Assembly: GCA_030159075.1 (NCBI GenBank)
Contig: BROG01000531.1
Coordinates: forward strand, 257,001 to 321,000
Source of the DNA: Atrina japonica
Lineage: Eukaryota > Mollusca > Bivalvia > Pterioida > Pinnidae
Direction of reading: 5' to 3'
DNA length: 64,000 bases
Under the pieces are notes generated by a model, which was not told the origin of the DNA, searched no databases, and saw nothing but the letters and a program-made list of their open reading frames with translations. Shown here in pieces: positions 13,701-22,167 of the stretch. The translations under genes and the position numbers were made by a program. Within the stretch, counting starts at the first letter, position 1. Every line of letters starts with the position of its first letter.

Positions 13701-16700
13701 AAATACAGGACTTAGTCAGCAACTGAAGCAATGCATGTACTAAGATTTATAAGGCATAAATACCATGCAAATGTAGTTCATTTTTGTATGCTTTTGCCTG
13801 ATTTAACAATGTGACTATTTAAAGCCCTTGTCACTTGTCCCTGTGAGGCAGGGCAATATTTCTAGTGTGTGCGCATTGGAGTCATTCTTGACTGGTCCGT
13901 ATTTCTCAACTTTTTAAGTGCCACCAAACTTTTTCACTTTGATGAAGGAATCAAGCACATCCTAAAACTGTTCATCTCCATCTAGGCATAGAGCTGTGTG
14001 GACAGGAAAATCTGGCACAATAAGGGATCAAACCAGTGACCTTCATAATGAAGATCTACCAACTGAGCTCCTCTCTGTCCATTAGTTGATGTCTGACCGG
14101 TGGTAGTAGGGTAAAATGACCTCAACCAATCTTGAATTCGATTACAACAAAAACGCAAGGTCAATAGTATAACACCAACACCCCCCCTCAACTTTACAAC
14201 ACTAATACAACAATACATGTGTAGATACCTTCAGTGTACCAGCATGTCTGAATGTTTTGCCACAGATCTGACATTTGAAACAATAGACAATGTTCCTATC
14301 TAAGCCAGAATTATCCTCCTGGTATGTGAATGGAATTCCTACACCACTTCTCTCCCTTTCCAACATGCCTAATACAAAGTCTTTTGGTTGTGAGTCATCT
14401 GGGTCACTCAAACTCTTACTCTCCTTCAGTTCAGTGTTTTTCATTTGTGTAAAACAATCACTTTTCTGACTATGATTACTGGGTAATATCACATTCTGTA
14501 GTGCATCTGTCCTTGATTCCACAGCGACCATTTTCTCATCCTTGTTCTGCATTTCTGTCCCATTGCTGACTGGCTGAGGGACATTAACAGACATGTTTGA
14601 ATGATATATGTTGCCATGGATACCAATGGTACTGCTGCTAATATCAGGTGGTTTGTTGATCAAACTGAGTAACAGTGAGTTTGATCTGGATCGTGAATAT
14701 TCTTTCTCATGTTTTTCCACCTGTGGCAAGTATGGCATTTCCTGTTTCATGACCGGTTGTGAAATCATCGATTTTAGAATACTCAGAGGTTTTGAATTAC
14801 ACAACACATTTTCTGATTTCCTTTGCTTTGGTTCTAGGTACAATTTCTCCTCATTTCTACTGACATTAGATATCCGAGTTTGACTTGAATCTGAGCGAGT
14901 ATTTTCAAAATTGGACATAACGTGATGGGCGATCATGTTATTCAGTGAGTCAACCCATTGTTTGCCATTAATCTCAACACCATCGATCAAATCGCCACCA
15001 AGACTAGACAAACAGGACAGGTTGTTAGTAACATTAGTGTGCAAGTCGCCAGCAAGACTGCTTGGTTCGACAGTGCTCGATTTCTCCTTAAGTAACTTTT
15101 GAATTGTTCCCTCGAGTTTACTACCAACTGTTCTACTTCTGGGTCTCGTTTGTGTCTCATATGGTTTTGGACTAAATTTCTGGGAGGTCGTTGAACTACA
15201 CTGGGAACCTGAAGTTAAAATTGAGTGAAGCATTTGACTGTGTTTCTTTTGGGGATTTCCGCCAGGAGACGAACTTTGACTCTCCTGCTTCACTACAGAT
15301 GAACTGACTTGGTCCTTTGATTGGTTTAAAAAGTCCGGAAGAACACTTGGCGTGGAATACGTGTTGATTGGTGGTTTTGACAGTAAAGATGACAAATATT
15401 TATTTGATTTTTGTAAGGCTGATGGTTTGACCTTTGACCCACACAGTCTGCTATCGCTCCTGTAATTCAAACTACCATTTAAGATCCCTAAAAGAGCTGA
15501 ACTTTGTGAACTGGTTGTAGCTCCCAGAGCATCTTTCTTTGTGGTATCAAAGCTGTAGTTCAAACAGTTTGGTGATGATTCTTTAGCGATGTAATCTACA
15601 AAAAAGTAAATGGCACTTAAAGCTAATCTAATTCTGTGAAAAAATATTTGCCAGTTAAAACGCGGAGGCTGTTGATCTCTTCAAGGATACACTGTAACCA
15701 GGTTCTCTCATTTAAAAACTGGCTGCCACCATATAACTGAAAATTGTGGATGGTTCTAGTGGTGTAAATAATCAAATGAACAAACAAAACAGGCCACAGA
15801 CAGTCATGTGTTACCGAAGAGTCCAAATTGAAATTAATGTAAACTTATGAGTTTGGTACAGTCAACTCTCATTATAACAGCACTTAATATTATAGCATTT
15901 TTGGCTAACGGCAGAAATTTCATGGGAACGAATTTTTGTTTGATATAACAGCATATTCGCTTTCCGGCACCGACAGTGATTTTCGGCAACAAAAATGCAT
16001 TTTACCTACAGAATTGACTTGTTATAACGGCAAAGTATCAGAAATGAAAAAAATTGTTGCCATAATTTATTAAATTGATAGAATGAAAATAACAATAAAA
16101 ACAGTTTTATTTGTTGTATTCATTTTATATCATTTATGCAATCATATTGAATTGATTTTTAACATTTAATAGGGGTTTACCAACAAAGAATGCTCATACA
16201 ATCTTATTTTGGCACCAGGCCCAGAAATTTGATATAACACCATATTTGATATAACAGCAATTTTACTGGATCCCAACCTGGCTGTTATAACAAGAGTTGA
16301 ATGTAATTACTTAATGGGTCAAACATGAGAAAGTTCAAGGAACCACCTAGAAAATTTGAAACAATGGGACTTCAATTCATGAATGGTAAACGAGAATTAT
16401 AGATTTTTTAATTTCACAGGTTCTATACGAAGTATGTGACTGCTTTGATACCATATAAGACATATATACAGTCGTATAAAACTAACTTTATTTTCGTGAA
16501 ATTAAAATACCGAGTATTTATGCGAAAGAGAAAATTTGTCATAGAACGCTTTCATACACATATAAATTTTGACTTTGAATTCATTGTAAGAATTTTCAAT
16601 ATTTTATATAAATGCTAAAATGGGCCTACAAATTTATTTTCAACATCCAGAAACATAAAACTTTGAATCAAAAATAAGAAGTGTTAAATAACAAAATTAT

Positions 16701-19644
16701 TCAGGACTTTGTCAATAGTTCGAAACATTGAGAAATTTGACTCATTGAGGTTCGCCTCACTGAAGTTCTAGTATATGGATAAAATAAAGATTTTTAAAAT
16801 TTCTCTTTTATACACCAAAAAATGATTTTTTTCTTTTTTCTCACCATATTGAAAAACATTCAATAGATGTCTAACTAACTTTGATTTAGAGAAATATATA
16901 AAAATAACCAGTTTTTGATACAAAAATAAACAGTTATACTTTTAACCCCATTAAGAAATGTTGATTTTTTGTCTTGGTACAATAAGAGGAAAACACAGGG
17001 TTTTATCTGTCAACACAAATGTTAATTGGAATAATACATGGAGGTAATGTATGTTTTTGATGATATATGGGGATGGTACTACAATTTCAAAAATATAAGA
17101 ATTTTTAGGGAAATAAAGGGTCCATTAAATGTTTATATACATGTATATATATATATATACACACACAAATAAAATTTTGATATGCTCCCTCACCATGTTT
17201 ATCTTCTTCTTTGACATAAAAGCCATTGTTGACTGTTGAATGGTTGGCTGTGTATTCTGAAGTCTGTTACAAAGAAATTATATATTTTAGCTAAAGGGGT
17301 TTCTAACAATGCATACAATATTTTGAGGTCAATAGGTCAATACAAATACAAGCGTACACTTACAAGTCAATAACACTACAGTAAAATATTCTGAGGTCAA
17401 CACCATGCTTAATAATTCAATACCTGTCAATCTATCAAAGTCATTATTTTAGGGGAGATTAGCAGATGATGTCAACTGAAATACTGTAAATCTGTCGTCA
17501 AATCATAGGTCTGGTGGGAACTGGTAGCCTGCCAGTAAATATATTTATGTTGGTGGAACCAGTCTTGAGGGACTACTGCCTTGCAAGACCACCTATGTGT
17601 CTTGTGAGATGACATTTTGAAAACCAGATAGATATTTCTGTAAATAAAACCTCTTTTGAGGGACCACACTACAGTCGCAGAAAGGTTGGTCTATTATTAT
17701 ACGTTTCACTGTATTTTGTTACCAAGTAAGAAGATTGGGCCATTTTGTTTAGTAACTGTCTGTCTGGTTGTCTGTTTGCAATAATTTGGTTATCAATCAT
17801 AAAACTTGAATTTCTGTCCCTAAATATCAAACAGATTAGATATGTGAATTTATAGTCCAATCCACATATCCTGACGGGGTGGAGTGTCGACAAACTTTTC
17901 TTGACCAGACCTAGTCTAAGATAATTCAGCTTAACATCATTTAAAGAACACAGACAAGAGTAATCGTTCCTATATGTCACCATACCTATGACTATCCAGT
18001 GGATAAGAAAATGTATACTGTAAACCTGAAAATTTTCAGCCCTCCCGTTATTTTTGCTCTTTTGCTACAGAAAATATATTTACACTGTCTCAAATTCGCC
18101 CTAAATCACCATGGTTTCATAAATGGCATGTATCTATGTGCTTCAATTATTTAGCTTGTAAGTTTTGCTTTCATTTTAATTTTGCCCTCTCATCTAAAGG
18201 CGAAAATTAAACGGGGGCAAAAACATTTAGGTATACAACATCCTTTGTAGCCTGACATTACCGAATTGTGAACTGGACTGTCTGTATGCTAATCAAAAGG
18301 TTTACTCTGGCCCGCCATGTTACATGATTGGACAATATATCCATGATATTTCTAAATTACTTATGTGACTTTGTATAATATTCATGAATGACTTAGCCCT
18401 GGGAGCATAGTGTTTCTCAAATTTTGTTTTTGCCAGCGATATGCCGGAGTACCGACCTTGGTAGTCACATGATCATTTTTCTCCGCACCAATCACCGATT
18501 CCTCTGACTCATACCTCCTCTGATTGGACACTGAAGAGTATGTACCATTGAGATTCATAAGAATGCTATCCAGTTTCTTCCTCTTCCTTTCCTTCAGGGC
18601 GTCATCAAAGCAACCATAACTGACATTTCGTTTCACCGCCTGGAAAGTCCGATCTGAATAACATATAATGGCAAACTGTTATACATCATATTTGTGCTTT
18701 CTTTAGAATTTTTTTTTCAAATTGAATTTTATTTTACCCCAAACGGAACAATTTTTCAGTTATGTGGTGGCAGCCAGTTTTTATTAGTGGAGGAGAGAAT
18801 CTGGTCACAATGGACCCTGGAGGAGACCACCTGCCTTCCGCAAATAAACTGGCAAATTTTCTCACAAAAATCAGCTTAAGTGCCAGTGGGACTCGAACCC
18901 ACATTGACTAGAAGTGAGACACTTCATGATTCAAAGCATGATACTTTAACCACTCATTAACATTTGTGCACTCACATATTTGCAAATACAGCGGAAATAT
19001 CGCTTTCCCGAAACTCACAGGACCGCCCACAGTAGTTATGTGTCTTTACTCTAACATGTCTTATGAATTAAATAACTATATACACAGGGATTTTCCACAC
19101 TCCTTTGGGATTGGGGGCTGGACTTTTAGAATTGGGAATTTTAGCAACATTTTATTGAAATTGGGAAAAGAGAAATATACAAAATTATATGAAAATACAA
19201 GAATTTCTTCAAATTCATAATCATTTGACTTCAATTGGGAAATTTTGACAGCAAATTGGGAAAAAAAATGCATTGTTTTTGCATTGGTAATGGGGCCTTA
19301 TTTCGGCCCCATATATAGGGTGGAAAATCCCCAATACATTATACTTTTTTCCCCAATTTGGTCCATTGCGACGTAAAATTCCCCATTGGAAGGGTACAGG
19401 ACTCTGTCCAAAAAAGGTCTATTAACCCCTGCTTTGGCTATGCAGTACAAGCAGTGGAAGAGAAACTGTAAAACCTTCATCAACTTTGGACTTTAGACTT
19501 GAGGTGGATTTGACAAGTCAACAGGGGATGCTTATACTTCTATAGCACCTGATCTCTACCGGACTTGGCCAATGTTCACTAAATTTGAATTGTCTCCTGA
19601 ACTAAATGACAATCAATACTTTGGTATCTGTGATACATACATAC

Positions 19645-19682
<38 letters not shown>

Positions 19683-19825
19683 AGAACTTAAAAAACATAT
19701 CAGGTTTTAATAATTTATAGTTTCATACCATTGTTTTCAGAAAAACCATTTTGTAGAGGAGTGGCATCCGGGTAATTCTCATCATCCACTGGCTCTTCCT
19801 TGATACAGACTTCAGTACAGGCCAT
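3622..19825 (-). CDS. Nine-finger C2H2 zinc-finger protein, 951 aa, nine coding exons
   Basis: Joined coding segments, in transcript order: 19825-19729, 18653-18457, 17263-17194, 15595-14229, 13121-12982, 10779-10628, 7452-7323, 6210-6027, 4140-3622. They total 2856 nt, every junction is GT-AG, and phases agree at all eight introns with no internal stop. Residues 1-560 are low-complexity and Ser/Thr/Asn-rich, with a basic NLS-like run near 53-59 and PsiKxE SUMO sites at 8-11, 115-118, 223-226 and 404-407. C2H2 fingers lie at 563-583, 592-612, 625-645, 653-673, 681-701, 709-729, 737-757, 765-785 and 793-814; several linkers are TGEK-like. The tail (about 850-945) is Asp/Glu/Ser-rich. The family context implies a nuclear DNA-binding regulator; SUMO sites and the long disordered region would fit a repressor, which is inference. 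An in-frame TGA 12 nt before the ATG supports the start. I do not recognise a named orthologue. Confidence 0.9.
4632..4741. repeat. (TA)n then (CA)n microsatellite
   Basis: About 66 bp of TA followed by about 40 bp of CA with interruptions, in the last intron of the zinc-finger gene. An open frame through it is a repeat artefact. Confidence 0.95.
4742..4919. mobile_element. Short MITE with GTCAACTCCACTTATA ends
   Basis: GTCAACTCCACTTATAACG near 4744 and its inverse, CTATAAGTGGAGTTGAC, ending at 4918, bracket about 175 bp. It resembles the 15859-16303 family at its tips and is followed by TA. Confidence 0.6.
5043..5372 (+). repeat. 85-bp tandem repeat, four copies
   Basis: Each unit carries 'gcacatgctgacctaagcac', 'tgtatttatctatcctgtca' and 'tccctacagacaa'. 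Copies diverge by roughly 10%. It lies in the last intron of the zinc-finger gene. Confidence 0.8.
5380..6020. other. Rest of the last zinc-finger intron
   Basis: AT-rich sequence with no coding, splice or repeat structure that I can support. Confidence 0.5.
6027..6210 (-). CDS. Zinc-finger gene, coding exon 8 (fingers 6 to 8)
   Basis: The acceptor is CTTCCAACAG and the donor GTAAGA. It encodes residues 718-779: the helix of finger 6, all of finger 7 (CAKC...HLKIH), and finger 8 up to THLR. Linker RGERPYK is canonical; QETKDHM is not. Confidence 0.9.
6413..7290 (+). repeat. 24-bp minisatellite filling a zinc-finger-gene intron
   Basis: The unit resembles GTGATATCAAGGTGCTGTGA plus GGGA. The first eight or nine copies are near-perfect (6413-6625); about 27 more are diverged (aagatg, gtcagg, aaaatgatg variants). 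It occupies about 80% of the 1112-bp intron between exons 7 and 8. A tRNA-like A-box remnant (ATAGCTCAGTTAGTAGGA, 6367-6384) sits at its edge. Confidence 0.9.
7323..7452 (-). CDS. Zinc-finger gene, coding exon 7 (finger 5, start of finger 6)
   Basis: The acceptor is TTTGCTGAAG and the donor GTAAGT. It encodes residues 675-717 plus two bases: linker TGDRPYG, finger 5 (CHFC...HLTTH), linker TDDKPFR and the first part of finger 6. The donor sits about 30 bp from a long 24-bp satellite that fills the next intron. Confidence 0.9.
7810..8929. mobile_element. 1.1-kb TA-flanked TIR element (CAGTAGAACTTCGAT)
   Basis: The left end CAGTAGAACTTCGATGAGTC and the right end, read inverted, CAGTAGAACTTCGATAAGTC match for about 27 bp with two differences. 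TA lies immediately outside both ends, the target duplication of the Tc1/mariner/pogo superfamily. There is no coding sequence inside. A decayed end of the same family is at 16720-16772. Confidence 0.75.
9196..9340. mobile_element. Foldback element with 46-bp arms
   Basis: The arms at 9196-9241 and 9295-9340 are inverted copies with about two mismatches, sharing GAATTTGAAATTTTAT and AAAATCGAGAGTCAAACACC, around a 53-bp loop. It is a likely MITE or foldback in intron 6 of the zinc-finger gene. Confidence 0.65.
10628..10779 (-). CDS. Zinc-finger gene, coding exon 6 (fingers 3 and 4)
   Basis: The acceptor is GTGTTCTAG and the donor GTTAGT. It encodes residues 624-674 plus one base. Fingers CSIC...HQRMH and CEEC...HMRIH are complete and joined by TGEKLYS, a near-canonical linker. 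Start phase 2 and end phase 1 match both neighbours. Confidence 0.9.
10960..11290 (+). mobile_element. Fragment of the large dispersed repeat
   Basis: It contains 'gatcatacatctatgttaat', 'ctgatctggctgggaaa', 'gggtacttgcttcctttaa' and 'agaagaagttaaaaatgtga' in the family order, interrupted by C-rich runs. It lies in intron 5 of the zinc-finger gene. Confidence 0.55.
11370..11727 (+). mobile_element. Palindromic MITE family 'TTTAAAGGGGCATTAGCTG', copy 1
   Basis: The ends read TTTAAAGAGGCATTAGCTG and, inverted, TTTAAAGGGGCACTAGCT. An inner inverted pair (GGCATAAAAATTC...CCTATATATTT) makes the whole about 350 bp foldable. Other copies are at 46441-46796, 53001-53342 and a degraded one at 30418-30685. 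Confidence 0.65.
11829..12715 (+). repeat. 18-bp minisatellite, about 48 copies
   Basis: The unit is TACATTTACATCACCTGC with third-position-like variants (gccaca, gataca, atgaca) and a few 6-bp or larger slips. The 304-codon open frame across it (His/Leu repeats) is a by-product of the 18-bp period. It lies in intron 5 of the zinc-finger gene. Confidence 0.92.
12733..12952 (-). mobile_element. MITE with CAGGGATTTTCCAC ends, copy 2
   Basis: It starts CAGGGATTTTCCACCCAATC, keeps the inverted inner block 'caatttcaataaaatgttgc' of copy 1, and ends near 'gactgtggaaaatc'. It stops about 30 bp short of exon 5 of the zinc-finger gene. Confidence 0.55.
12982..13121 (-). CDS. Zinc-finger gene, coding exon 5 (end of finger 1, finger 2)
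   Basis: The acceptor is ATTACGTAG and the donor GTGAGT. It encodes residues 578-623 plus two bases: VHERAH completes finger 1, and finger 2 occupies 592-612. The following linker ([12 protein letters not shown]) is longer than the usual TGEKP spacer, so fingers 1-2 may form a separate module from fingers 3-9. Confidence 0.9.
13589..13697. mobile_element. 110-bp MITE 'GGACCCAGTTG', short form
   Basis: The ends are TGGACCCAGTTACACAAC and, inverted, AGGACCCGGTTGCACAAC. Inner GTTAAC/AACGTTAA motifs fold on themselves. The long form is at 47863-48199. Confidence 0.65.
13995..14105 (-). mobile_element. tRNA-like SINE head (family C) or tRNA pseudogene
   Basis: The minus strand reads GAGCTCAGTTGGTAGATC (A-box-like) and later GGTTTGATCCCTT (B-box-like) at tRNA spacing. 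The stem pairing is poor and no second copy is evident here. Confidence 0.5.
14229..15595 (-). CDS. Zinc-finger gene, coding exon 4 (disordered region and start of finger 1)
   Basis: This 1367-nt exon lies between TTTTTTGTAG and GTATCT and encodes residues 122-577. Most of it is Ser/Asn/Gln-rich and shows no folded domain. It repeatedly carries short hydrophobic patches such as ALLGILNG (155-162), SSLLSKPP (190-197), LSILKSMI (392-399) and LLSLINKPP (430-438), plus PsiKxE sites at 223-226 and 404-407. The last 15 codons are the first half of zinc finger 1, which the intron cuts inside its helix. Confidence 0.9.
15635..15755 (+). mobile_element. SINE family B fragment (3' half)
   Basis: It contains 'atttgccagttaaaacgcgg', 'tacactgtaaccaggttctc' and 'ctgccaccatataactga'. 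It starts about 40 bp upstream of the exon 4 acceptor of the zinc-finger gene. Confidence 0.6.
15859..16303. mobile_element. 445-bp TA-flanked MITE (CAGTCAACTCT...TATAACAGC)
   Basis: The left end is CAGTCAACTCTCATTATAAC; the right end inverted is CATTCAACTCTTGTTATAAC. TA flanks both sides. Internal sequence repeats 'gatataacagca'-type motifs. Non-coding; it lies in intron 3 of the zinc-finger gene. Confidence 0.7.
16720..16772 (-). mobile_element. Decayed end of the CAGTAGAACTTCG family
   Basis: Read on the minus strand it begins TACTAGAACTTCAGTGAG and continues through CTCAATG...TTTCGAAC, parallel to the left end of the element at 7810. The other end was not found. Confidence 0.5.
17194..17263 (-). 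CDS. Zinc-finger gene, coding exon 3 (70 nt)
   Basis: A small exon between TTTGTAACAG and GTGAGG. It encodes residues 99-121 plus one base, [20 protein letters not shown] and onward. VKEE at 115-118 is a second SUMO consensus. It is too short to show as an open frame and was found from splice signals and phase. Confidence 0.8.
18012..18240 (+). repeat. Dispersed repeat 'GTATACCTG', copy 2
   Basis: It shares 'ctaaatcaccatggtttcat', 'cttcaattatttagcttg', 'ttgccctctcatctaaag' and 'aggtatacaac' in the order of copy 1. It lies in intron 2 of the zinc-finger gene. Confidence 0.6.
18457..18653 (-). CDS. Zinc-finger gene, coding exon 2
   Basis: The acceptor follows TTATTCAG. The exon encodes residues 33-98, including the basic run KERKRKK (53-59) and the hydrophobic SILMNLNG (62-69). 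The donor is AAG|GTCGGT, the weakest in the gene, chosen because the next exon must start in phase 0. If it is not used, translation stops 24 codons later. Confidence 0.75.
18741..18958 (-). mobile_element. SINE family B copy
   Basis: It contains 'ttatgtggtggcagccag', 'ttccgcaaataaactggc', 'gggactcgaacccac' (reversed B-box) and 'tttaaccactca'. It lies in intron 1 of the zinc-finger gene. Confidence 0.72.
19085..19332 (+). mobile_element. MITE with CAGGGATTTTCCAC ends, copy 1
   Basis: The left end is CAGGGATTTTCCACACTCC; an inverted partner, GGTGGAAAATCCCC, ends near 19332. 'Attggg' motifs repeat inside. The true right end may lie further right, as related sequence continues to about 19440. 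An inverted copy is at 12733-12950. The hAT-like end is only suggestive. Confidence 0.55.
19648..19680. repeat. (TA)n microsatellite
   Basis: About 30 bp of TA, 50 bp downstream of the exon 1 donor of the zinc-finger gene. Confidence 0.9.
19729..19825 (-). CDS. Zinc-finger gene, coding exon 1
   Basis: It encodes residues 1-32 plus one base, beginning [17 protein letters not shown]. The IKEE at 8-11 followed by P and acidic residues is a classic SUMO-acceptor (synergy-control) motif. The donor is GTATGA, leaving phase 1. The ATG context is GCA-ATG-G, and an in-frame TGA lies 12 nt upstream. Confidence 0.85.
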
Positions 19826-22090
19826 TGCAACTGCCAATCACCACTGTGAACAGAGTTATTCCCCTTTATCCAGCATATCTAGATCTAACTTCATAATATT
19901 TGCTTATACCTACAAAAGATTATATAAGAATGTTATTATGTATAATATACAGGTGACTCTCGATGGCTCGAATGTCAAAACTCGAAGTTCTCGAAACCTG
20001 TATGTTATGTATAGGTTCTAATTTTTTTCTTCATAAATTAAGTAGATTAACTCTCGATCTCTCAAACGTCGAAACCTCAAAGTTCTTGAAACCTTGAAGT
20101 CGATTCGAAGTCCCGATTTATATATTCCTTTATATTTCACTCTCGAAACCTCAAAGTTCGAGTAATTTATTCACTTCAACCTAGTTCAATTGAATGTTAA
20201 AAACGTTAACCAAAATATTCCCACTATTGGCATTAAAAAGTTTTTTGATTAATCAAAAGAAGAACTGTGAATTATGTAGATCTTGGTCAAATTGATTTTT
20301 ACAAACAAGGTTTATCATAATTCAAGTTACATTAGATATGAAATTTAAAAGTTGATTTATAAACAATTGATTGTCTAAATCTAAAAATAATGTGCTGACA
20401 TCAGTGGAAAACAAAGCCGTACATCCTATATATCTTTTCTGCAGACTGTTTCCCTGGTTGATCCTTTCTATTCATGAAAATATTTTTTGTATGAGAATCT
20501 CTGTGTTGGCCATCAATAAATTGGGTCATGTGAGAAGTTATTATTTTATCCCGACAAAAGAGTGATAAAGGAGAATAACTCCTCATTACGTTTAGCTATA
20601 ATGGGATAATTTTATCCTACATTCAATCTGATAAAATAAATGCTCCCCTTCTTTCACCTCTGTTTACGACAATTTGTCACCATATTTCATGTAATTTTAT
20701 CATGGAAATAATATAACTGTGAATATCTCAAACAGAAAGGATTAATTTCATTTTTCATGTTCATGGATAAATTATTTATGATCAGAATACATGTACCTAG
20801 AATGTCGCCAAGTTAAAATTAAAGTGATATGATCTATTGTCGGTGCAAAATTTTACAATCAGATTTTATGTCATATTTTATCTCATATATATCATAAAGA
20901 TGCCATCTGCTGGTTAGAATAACAAATGCATGCATATAATTGCAACAATCTTGACAAACGTAACCTGTTATATCAATTATTTCATGAATATTCAGCAGAC
21001 GGAACCTACACCAACAAAACAATTACATGTAATTGTATTCCTGAAAATATTGTTCACAGGCAATCAGGCAATTTAAAAATGAATAGTTTTACTACTTTCC
21101 ACCAAACATAAGTTAGACCTGGCAGGTTACTTTACAACTGACGTAAAAAAATAATACCTCAAAACAAAGGAGCTCTTGACACATTACGGAAATGAAGTGG
21201 CACGGAACATCAATTGTACAGTAAATAATAAATATAAGTTCAGTCTTACAGTAACTGTTTTGAAAAAAATAAGAAAAAGAAACAAAAAGAAACCTATTCT
21301 CCAAACTAGTTTTCTTTTATTAGAAATATTTTATGCAGATAATAGTCCTCCGTACTCCGTAGTGTCTAATGATGATCAACTACAACCAAACTGGCCGCAT
21401 AACTCCATCGGACATGGCGGCATGATTGTAAAAGAGTTTCACAGTTATGTTGTTTTTATTTTGGCAATATTAGCATTCATTTCAAGGTAACATTAAAGAT
21501 AAGGAAAATTCCTTTTAGTGACCCGATATTCTTATTCATAGAAATGCTACAATCGCATGCAGATCTCGCGACAATAGATTTACTCCATATACAGCAACGT
21601 AGATACACAATATTCTGATTTGCTTCAGGTATTTGAAATAGTGTTGAAAAGCACATACCTCACAAATACAAATACATTAAAATTCACATCCTGTATTTAA
21701 ACAGATAATACAGATCTATAACACATATAAAAACAAGCTGATTTTAACATACGCCAATTGTGTCAAGAGCCGAGATTGTCGATAGACCAAGCGTGTGAAG
21801 AACCGAGATCCCCCTTACCAAATTATGAAGTACATTTAATTTGGTGAAAGTGAAAGAGTGTAAATGTATGTGAACAGTCATTGCATATGGAGATAGTCAA
21901 GATTTTTCAGGTATGGGAAGGATTAAATTCAATTGAAATTTTTTTCTGCAAATAAATTAGAAAAGAAGATCTTTTATAATGTTTCATGTGTTTGATAATG
22001 TATCTGAACACACGTTTTATCATATTTTCATCATAGGACAAAAATCATCATTGTGACAGCTTATATTGCTTTAATTACGTCTACATGTAT
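19826..22090. other. Upstream flank of the zinc-finger gene
   Basis: It should hold the 5' UTR and promoter. At 19945-20180 there is a decayed element with repeated 'ctcgaa(a)cctcaaagttc'. At 21350-21430 a GC-richer spot reads, on the minus strand, GCCGCCATGTCCGATGG followed by a ten-codon open frame: a possible first non-coding exon or uORF, not proven. No other gene is seen. Confidence 0.4.
20199..20840 (+). repeat. Diverged repeat R, intact copy
   Basis: The blocks 'agatcttggtcaaattgatt', 'aaaataatgtgctgacatca', 'ataaattgggtcatgtgaga' and 'ggagaataactcc' recur in the same spacing at 22090-22167 plus 23759-24240, with the first block again at 24305-24430. This copy lacks the 1.6-kb insertion and serves as an empty-site comparison. 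Confidence 0.65.
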
Positions 22091-22167
22091 GTCACATTAG
22101 ATAGGAAGTTAAAAATTTTATTTACAAGCAATTAGTTGTCTGATTCCAAAAAAATGTGCTGATTTCA

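Noticed and set aside
21176..21490. 104-codon plus-strand frame upstream of the zinc-finger gene
   Set aside because: No recognisable features, and the ATG context is weak.
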